Assembly: GCA_964016885.1 (NCBI GenBank) | Contig: OZ024743.1 | Location: 342,911,754 to 342,975,753, forward strand | Direction: 5' to 3' | Origin: Eledone cirrhosa | Lineage: Eukaryota > Mollusca > Cephalopoda > Octopoda > Eledonidae | DNA length: 64,000 nt | Shown: one piece after another, positions 57,165 through 64,000 of the stretch | Position numbering within the stretch: the first letter of the stretch is position 1 | Layout: each line of letters starts with the position of its first letter | The notes under the pieces: generated by a model | What the model was told of the DNA's origin: nothing | The model's database searches: none | Seen by the model: only the letters and a program-made list of their open reading frames with translations | Translations under genes and position numbers: made by a program

Positions 57165-60100
57165 GTGAGTGATACTACAAATACAGCCCTTGTAGATAAC
57201 CACCCCACCTCCACTGACAGACAAAGAGAATGGCCAGCTAAATCTAACAGTGAACAGCTCACCAACAGTTTTGCTGAAATCCATCCCACATCCACTGAAG
57301 AACAGCGGAATGGTCAGCTAACTCTAGTAGTAATTGTCACCACATCAACAACGAGGCTGAAATTCATGACTCTACTGTACAAACAGATCACCAAAAACTT
57401 GTGGACACCTTACAAGTGATATGGGACGATATGTTTCAAGAGATACACAGCCTTAATGTGACTGACAGACCATGCAACACCAGAATCAGTAAAGAACCCA
57501 CTAAATTGGAATTGGAAGCGGTGAACGAAATAGCTGAAAATTATCTGAAGGCTATACGATCTAAAGGTGTAGAAACAACATTTGAAACGCTTAATATTTT
57601 GTTATATGTTTAAGCTGTCACATTGCTATCACATAACAAACATCTAAAACCACGCAATCAAGATACAAACAAAAAGTCTGAACCAGCCTGGATGCGAAAT
57701 TTAAAAACCAAAATTTTGTCCCTGAGATGAAGTATCTCACACATCGCAGTCGTTATGAAATGCAACATAGAGAGCATCTTCACACGACACCAGGAAAACC
57801 TAAAAAAAAAGTTAGAGAGACGATTTGGAGATACAAAATTTAAAACTTTAAACCCCAAATTATACCAGTTGAAACAACAACTCACAGCTACAACAGAAAT
57901 ACTAACATATAAGTCAACAGCACATAAACGACAAGTGCTAAATAGATTGTTTGCCAGAGATTCTAAATCAGTTTATCGCAGCTTCGGTGGCAAAAGCTCA
58001 ATCTCTGTAAATGACACCCCTTCAAAAGAACAGGTTGAGAGCTACTGGAGATCTGTATGGGAAACGGATGACGGATTCAACAGACTAACTAATTGGCTAA
58101 AAGAACTGGAACAGGACTACTGCCAACATGTCCAGACAAAACAATATGACATAGATGGGTCAATACTGGAAAAGGCTCTACAGAAAATGTCGAATAGGAA
58201 ATCACTAGGCCCAGACCTCATTACAGGATACTGGTTGAAGAATTTCACTTTCTATCGGCAAGATATCATACGGCTGCTTACAGAAACCATTAAAGGCACA
58301 CAAGAACTGCCCAGATGGTTATCAACTGCCACTACTCTCCTCATTCCCCAAAATAGCCAAACCACCCTTGCTAAAAATTACCGCCCAATAGCCTGCCAAA
58401 ACATCATGTATAAATTATATACTGGGTGCCTTAACCTGTTCTTACAGGATCACTGTGCTACCAACAACATCATAACACCTGAGCAAGCTGGTGGAAAGAG
58501 GGAGGGGTGAGGTTGCATAGATCACCTACTAACTAATAAAATTATTCAAGAAAAAACAACAAAGAATCGCAGAAACATGACTGTCGTGTGGCTGGACTAT
58601 CAAAAAGCATTTGATAGTGTACCTCATGGGTGGATTGTTAAGGCTTTACAGTTTGTCAAAGTACCACAACCACTGGTAGCTGCAGTTGAACGTCTGACCA
58701 AGAACTGGTATACCAATTTGATCCTTAGAGATGAGAAGGAGCAAGTTAAGACTGATAAGATACATTACCAGAAGGGCATCTTTCAGGGTGATAGTTTGTC
58801 AGTGCTACTCTTCGTTCTCTCACTGAATCCACTATCTTACCTACTCAGGAAACAAGGTGGACAAAGAAGTGAGTCCAGAAGTATCTCCCATCTTTTCGAC
58901 CTGAAGTTGTATGGGCCAAATATCAATGAGATCAAGAAACAACTGGACCTCATTACACAATTTTCAACAGACATCAAAATGAAATTTGGTGAGTCCAAGT
59001 GTGCATATTTGGCAGTAAAACGTGGAAGAGCTGTGCCCTCCTCTAGAAATCTAGAGATGAACGGTCTGACAATACAACCTCTACAGTCAGGTGACAACTA
59101 CAGATATCTTGGACGGGATGAGAATGTCAGATATGATGGACCCATAAATAAGGAGAGAACCAGAACTAAATACCTCAGAAGAGTAAAGAAAATATGGTCA
59201 TCAGAACTGTCTGCGTACAACAAATACATTGCCCACAATACTTATGCTGTGCCAATTCTAACGACAACATTTGGCCTGCTGAACTGGTCGTTGCAACAAC
59301 TAAGTGAGATGGATGTTAGAACTCGCAAACTTCTCAGTGTTACTGGGAACTTTAACAACAATGGTGATGCGGATAGGCTATACTTCTCACGCAGGGAAGG
59401 TGGCCGGGTCTAAAATCCATATTAACATCATATGAGACCCGGATAGTAACACTGAAGCAACATCTTCAACAGAGGAAAAAGGTTGGCAACCATCTTGCCC
59501 AGGTTTATGAGCATGAAAAAAAAATATCATTAGGATAGCCACTGATCTGGAGGAGATATATGGAATAAAGCCTGATATAAATCTCTCACCCAGAGAAATC
59601 GGAAGATCCTATTCAATGTTCAAACAAGATGAAAAAATTGACCAATTTACAGAAAAAGTTGTGCATGGATACTTGAGACGTAAAACACAGACCATAGAGG
59701 GGATAAACCACTCAAAATGCCTGGCATGGAGTTCCGACAGGTGTATGACATCACACCTTGAGGGATATCTCTATGCAATACAGGAACAAGAACTCCCTAC
59801 CAAATATCTGCTGCACAAAAGGGGAGGGCCATCAGCTGACAATAAATGTAAGCTATGTAAAACAAAGATCGAGGATGTAAGCCACATTGTTGCCAGCTGC
59901 GAAAGAATGTCATCTCGCTACTACCTCCCCATGAGACACGATGGGATAGCTAGAACCATCTGGAATGCACTTCGGAAAAAAAATTAACAACAAACGAGGA
60001 AGAATATATTGAGACAGATGGCACTAAGGAATACTGGTGAACCTGAAATAAAAACTGCCACCAAATTAAAGCACAACCGGTCTGATATTGTTGTTTGGAC

Positions 60101-60486
60101 CACACATTGAAAAACGTGTTCTGTTGTGGAGACCCAGCTGCCCACTTGATGTAGACGTTGTCAGAAAAATACAGGCGAAGGAGGACATCTACGGACCATT
60201 GATGAGGAGTTTACAAATCCAGTATCCAAGACACATCTTTAGCTTCATACCATCATTATTGGAGCCACGGGCTATATACCACCTGCTTGACAAAGTATGA
60301 CTGAACTTGGATTTGCGGACAAAGAGCGCAGCTCCCTAATTCATAGTCTACAATGCTGCGATAGCTGCACCTTCAAATTTGCAAAACATTCTTGCGATTC
60401 AAGGATGACAATTTCTTTTCTTTCACAACCTTGCACCAGGAAGGTGGCCGGTCAAATAAATATACTCGAAATTAAGAAAAAGAGAT
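57165..60486 (+). mobile_element. RLE-type LINE, element B
   Basis: A 3.3-kb copy that includes N-terminal coding parts missing from element A. It is followed by (CATA)n at 60487. Several stops and shifts show that it is old. Confidence 0.85.
57398..60486 (+). pseudogene. Reverse transcriptase/endonuclease of LINE element B, broken
   Basis: 57755-58510 carries the region before the palm (RKSLGPDLITGYWLKN, NYRPIACQNIMYKLYTG). 58577-59413 carries VWLDYQKAFDSVPHGW (motif A) and GIFQGDSLSVLLF (motif B). At motif C the sequence is ISHLFDLKLYG where element A has NFFVDDLKLYA: the VDD catalytic pair is partly deleted. 59616-59987 carries the knuckle CKLCKTKIEDVSHIVASC. The endonuclease motif near 60075-60150 survives only in pieces (HNRSDIVVW). 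There is a stop at 58508 and several frameshifts. Confidence 0.85.
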
Positions 60487-60570
60487 AACATACATACATA
60501 CATACATACATACATACAACATACATACATACATACATACATACATACATACATACATACATACATACAT
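60487..60570. repeat. (CATA)n microsatellite
   Basis: CATA repeats with one interruption, at the 3' end of LINE element B. Confidence 0.95.
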
Positions 60571-60891
60571 TACCGAGTGTCATCATATATTTGATCACTT
60601 AAAGCACTTTAGTTGACACCTTGGTTTCAACAAAGAATCCTCACCAAGTAAATGACAAATATTAAGAAAAAGCTATTCAATTGTTGTAGCCAATGGGAGA
60701 GTGTCACAGAAATGTATTATTCAAAATGTTTAGTGAATTAGGTTGGAATGTGTACCGAGAATATGTCAGTGCTAAGCAATGTAATGTCCAAGTGAGATTT
60801 GCTCAGTAGATATTTTCTTCGACTATTTGAAGGATACTTCTAAGTGGTCACTCGACTATTAAGAAATAGCAGTCAAAATTTCATTCAAATT
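60571..60891. other. No recognisable gene
   Basis: About 320 bp of unassigned sequence between a LINE and a LINE tail. Confidence 0.5.
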
Positions 60892-61250
60892 TCTTCTTCT
60901 TCTTCTTCTTCTTCTTCTTCTTCTTCTTCTTGTCAGAAGCAACCGTCTCCACCTGATCCGGCTGGACCCCCAAGCAAGACCTGCCACGCCCATGGATGTT
61001 ATTCAACCATCTTACTCGGTTAGTTTTTCCCGTAAAATCTGTCCAGGAATTCTTTCCTGAGATATTCTAACCACATGCCCATAGTATTGGAAACTGTGAT
61101 CTCTCAATTCGGAAAAGTAGAGGCTCTACCTGGAGTGACTCTTTGCTCTCCTAACTACGCATTTTATCGAGTAAACGTTATTTCCAAAGACCCTTCGGAG
61201 GAACCCCATTTTGGCCGCTTCAATTACATCCTATCTTTTTAGAAAAAAAA
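60892..61250 (-). mobile_element. LINE 3' end with (AAG)n tail, reverse orientation
   Basis: The minus strand reads AAKMGFLRRVFGNNV, then YYGHVVRISQERIPGQILRE, then WRRLLLT, and ends in an AAG tail (plus-strand CTT at 60893-60930). It is the same family as 2470-2730 and includes more of the C-terminus. Confidence 0.7.
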
Positions 61251-61379
61251 ATTGAAATAATACTTTAAATCATGTGGTTCCAAATACGACCTAAGAAATG
61301 AGAAGGTCTCTCGGCTGATCATAGTTTCAGCATTGTTCTGCTCTATCGTGTAATAATGCATTTGCGCTTCTCTCTCCCG

Positions 61380-61380
<1 letters not shown>

Positions 61381-61429
<49 letters not shown>

Positions 61430-61450
61430 ATATATATATATATATATCGT
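61381..61450. repeat. (CT)n(TA)n microsatellite
   Basis: About 45 bp CT followed by TA. Confidence 0.95.
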
Positions 61451-61539
61451 ATTTGCCGATATGTGTTGACATGAATGAGTTCATGTAAAACATATTTTAA
61501 AGCACTGGAAGTGCCGTCGAGTAAAGAATTAAACACACA

Positions 61540-61603
61540 ACACATACACACACACAGACACACACAGACACCTCCCCCCCCCACACACACACACGCACAC
61601 GCG

Positions 61604-61658
<55 letters not shown>

Positions 61659-61660
61659 TC
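61540..61660. repeat. (CA)n(TA)n(TG)n microsatellite
   Basis: CA runs with a C8 stretch, then TA and TG. Confidence 0.95.
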
Positions 61661-62015
61661 CTTGAACCACCTAATAGAATATTAGTCTACGATTTCATTT
61701 ATACATAAAACGTGGTTTTGTCTTTGCGTGTAATTGTTTTCACTGCTCCGAATAATGGACGTATTATCTTCGTTTTTTTCCCGTTCTTTGCAGGAATGTT
61801 ATCCACGAACCAAAGTATCGTCTTCCTGTCTTCCTCCGGTTGCAACGTTTTTTGAAATATTTACTTCTGCGTCACAGATTTTAATAAATATATATATATA
61901 TATGATATATATATATTATATATATATATATTTAATTAGAAAGTGAACAACACGAAATATAACTACTCCATTACCAAAGGTTTCTGGATCACAGCCGATA
62001 ATAATATAGATGCCT

Positions 62016-62067
62016 GGATCGGTCTTCAGATAGAGATGTTATAACATCTATATCTGACGACCGATCC
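62016..62067. repeat. Palindrome with 26-bp arms
   Basis: ggatcggtcttcagata... pairs with the complementary arm ending gacgaccgatcc, with few mismatches and no spacer. Confidence 0.8.
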
Positions 62068-62166
62068 AAGACTTATATGTTAATGCATACGATTGAAACA
62101 CGTGTAAATGTTCCGCAATAAAAGTTACTCCCACTCATCTGGATTATGGTGTTTTTAATATTTTTG

Positions 62167-62171
<5 letters not shown>

Positions 62172-62222
<51 letters not shown>
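62172..62222. repeat. (TA)n microsatellite
   Basis: About 50 bp of TA. Confidence 0.95.
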
Positions 62223-62226
<4 letters not shown>

Positions 62227-62800
62227 TAAAGTTGAGTGTCGTGTGTATGTATTATGTATGTATGTAACCTACACACACCCCTATAGTTTCTTAGCTTTAC
62301 TCACTCGTCGCCCTTCCTTCTCTCTATAATATATCATTCCCCCTCTCTATAATTTAACTGCTTTACTCTCTCTGTCGCTCTTCACTCTCAAATATTATAA
62401 AGCTGAGCGTCGTCTCTCTCTCTCTCTCTCCCTCTTTCATCCTCTCTATAATTTAACCTGCTTTACTCTCTGTCTCTCTTCACTCTCCATATGACATACT
62501 CTTTGACTTTCCGTAGAGATGAGCGTCGTATGTAAATTTGGTCAACACGTATGTATCCTACACACCTCCCTAGTTTCTTAGCTTTACTCTCTCCGTCGCT
62601 CATCCCTCTCTCTTAATAGATAATTCCCCCTCTCTATAATTTAACTGCTTTACTCTCTCTGTTGTCTTCACTCTCTAATATTAAAAAGCTGAGCGTCTTC
62701 TCTCTCTCACTCCCACTCCCTCTTTCACCCTTTCTATAATTTAACTGCTTTACTCTCTGTCTCTATCACTCTCTATATGACAACACTCTTTTACTTTCCG
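62223..62800. repeat. Complex CT-rich tandem-like repeat
   Basis: A unit containing 'agtttcttagctttactc', 'ctctctataatttaactgct' and 'aaagctgagcgtcgt' recurs imperfectly at about 62280-62420, 62420-62520, 62560-62700 and 62700-62790. A further copy is at 63545-63690. The 'tataaagctgagcgtcgt' start resembles Helitron left ends, but this is tentative. Confidence 0.6.
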
Positions 62801-63109
62801 GAGCGTCGTATGTATGTTTATTTCAAAAGGATAACCTCCTTCAAATTCGGTCAACACACAAGCAGGTAATACATACATCAAAGGCAACCCTCTTAGAGAG
62901 ACAGGGAGTAAAAGCGACAGATTAGGAAAACTACACACACACACATCTAAAGAGAGGAGGGGGAGAGAGGAGAGAGAGAGAGATAGAGGGGAGGAGAAAC
63001 AGAGGGACGGGCAAGCAGGTAATACATACATCTAAAATCATTTGGATAGACAGAACGAAAATACAGACAAAATATAATAATGTATGTATCCCACACACTT
63101 TTTGGCAAA

Positions 63110-63250
63110 ACCAGAAGAAAAAATTAGAGTACATCAGCACAGTCTGAGGACGATCGTGAACGTCGCCTTCAGCAGATGAGGACGCATACAAGAGCCAGTC
63201 GAGTAGTCGAGTCTCAGTTTCCGTATCTCCTTCTTTCCAATGACGTTAAA
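63110..63250 (+). pseudogene. Possible Helitron N-terminal coding fragment
   Basis: One frame reads SAQSEDDRERRLQQMRTHTR and then ASRVVESQF, similar to the Arg/Glu-rich repeats near the start of animal Helitron proteins. It is short and without other domains, so the call is weak. Confidence 0.35.
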
Positions 63251-63319
63251 TCAAGTATCGGCATTAAATAATGATCAAATGTAGCGGTGTGATTGAATTA
63301 TCTGTCGTCGCTCGCATAA

Positions 63320-63328
63320 GTAATACAC

Positions 63329-63400
<72 letters not shown>

Positions 63401-63530
63401 AATACACATACTTTCACACCTGATTTCGCCAATTGCCGGATAACATGAAAACAAAACACACAGACACACACATGCATATACACACATACATAAACACTCA
63501 TACACATACACAAACCCACACACACATATC
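63320..63530. repeat. (CA)n(TA)n microsatellites
   Basis: CA and TA dinucleotide tracts with short interruptions. Confidence 0.9.
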
Positions 63531-63544
63531 TATACTTATAAAGC

Positions 63545-63690
63545 TACACACCTCCCTATAGCTTCTTAGCTTTACTCTCTCCGTCGCTCTTCCCTCTCTC
63601 GATAATAGATCATTGCCCCTCTCTATTATTTAACTGCCTTTACTCTCTCTGTCGCTCTTCACTCTCTATATGACAACACTGTTTTAGTTT
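63545..63690. repeat. Further copy of the CT-rich repeat
   Basis: It matches 62560-62700: 'cttcttagctttactctctc' and 'actctctctgtcgctcttca'. Confidence 0.65.
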
Positions 63691-63708
63691 CTGTATCTCC
63701 TTCAATAT

Positions 63709-63709
<1 letters not shown>

Positions 63710-63758
<49 letters not shown>

Positions 63759-64000
63759 AGAGAGAGAGAAAGAGAGAGATTTAGAGAAAGATTAGGAAAA
63801 CTACACACACATATTACAGAGAGAGACAGAAAAACAGAGGGAGGGGAAAGAGAGAGATAGGCCGTTAGACAGAGAGAGGTACAATTAAAGTGTTAGTTAT
63901 TCAGAGAGAGAGAGAGAGTCGGAGGACAATGTGACACGGGAGGGTGTGTGGTATCTTTGCAATGGAGTGGTGGGGGCAGGTATACCTAGCCGGGCGCCAG
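63710..64000. repeat. (GA)n-rich end of window
   Basis: A GA tract at 63711-63778 and further GA-rich runs to 63920. No gene was seen. Confidence 0.85.

Overview
This looks like nuclear DNA from a coleoid cephalopod (octopus, squid or cuttlefish). The evidence is many copies of the cephalopod-type tRNA-derived SINE (core 'aaataaagtaccagt', tail 'gtgcctaaagtagaaa'), very long (TA)n, (TG)n, (ATT)n and (CATA)n tracts, no operons or dense coding, and one intron-containing gene with typical animal splice sites. Species is not determinable from sequence alone.

Only two host loci are recognisable. A plus-strand gene for a small secreted chitin-binding protein (two peritrophin-A/CBM14 domains, 155 residues) has a TATA/initiator promoter at about 31964-31996, exon 1 at 32069-32351 and exon 2 at 43351-43535. 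The two exons join in phase 1 across an intron of about 11 kb. The last exon of a paralogue lies on the minus strand at 49317-49489, tail to tail with the first gene. Its upstream exon(s) were not found and probably lie outside the window.

The rest is mobile DNA. 1-3.5 kb: decayed LINEs. 4.5-6.9 kb: a non-coding LTR retroelement with a tRNA-Trp-type primer site, tandem LTRs and a GATG target duplication. 7.0-7.5 kb: a Penelope GIY-YIG fragment ending in a perfect 104-bp palindrome. 8.4-11.2 kb: a LINE end, a solo LTR with GATT duplication, a 92-bp inverted-repeat element, a SINE and a hAT-like end. 13.0-20.7 kb: a composite of three LTRs around a decayed CsRn1-type Ty3/Gypsy element and a second non-coding LTR element. 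20.7-25.5 kb: inverted repeats, a hammerhead-like motif and a MITE. 25.6-28.2 kb: a Penelope-like element with RT, GIY-YIG and a well-formed hammerhead ribozyme motif. 28.4-31.9 kb: SINE, LINE relic, a dispersed repeat and a 174-bp higher-order minisatellite.

The intron of the chitin-binding gene (32.35-43.35 kb) holds SINEs and at least four minus-strand copies of an RLE-type (R2/R4-like) LINE, each bordered by (ATT)n. One copy keeps an 895-codon reading frame. From 43.5 to 49.3 kb there are SINEs, a palindrome with 472-bp arms and another 58-bp-arm palindrome. From 49.5 to 64 kb there is a non-autonomous Helitron, decayed LINEs, two MITEs, a second Penelope end with a hammerhead core, two RLE-type LINEs lying between (CATA)n tracts, and pyrimidine-rich repeats that may be Helitron-derived.

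The recurring themes are: LINEs sitting inside microsatellites, hammerhead ribozyme motifs at Penelope termini, non-coding LTR elements sharing an internal region but not LTRs, and large near-perfect palindromes.
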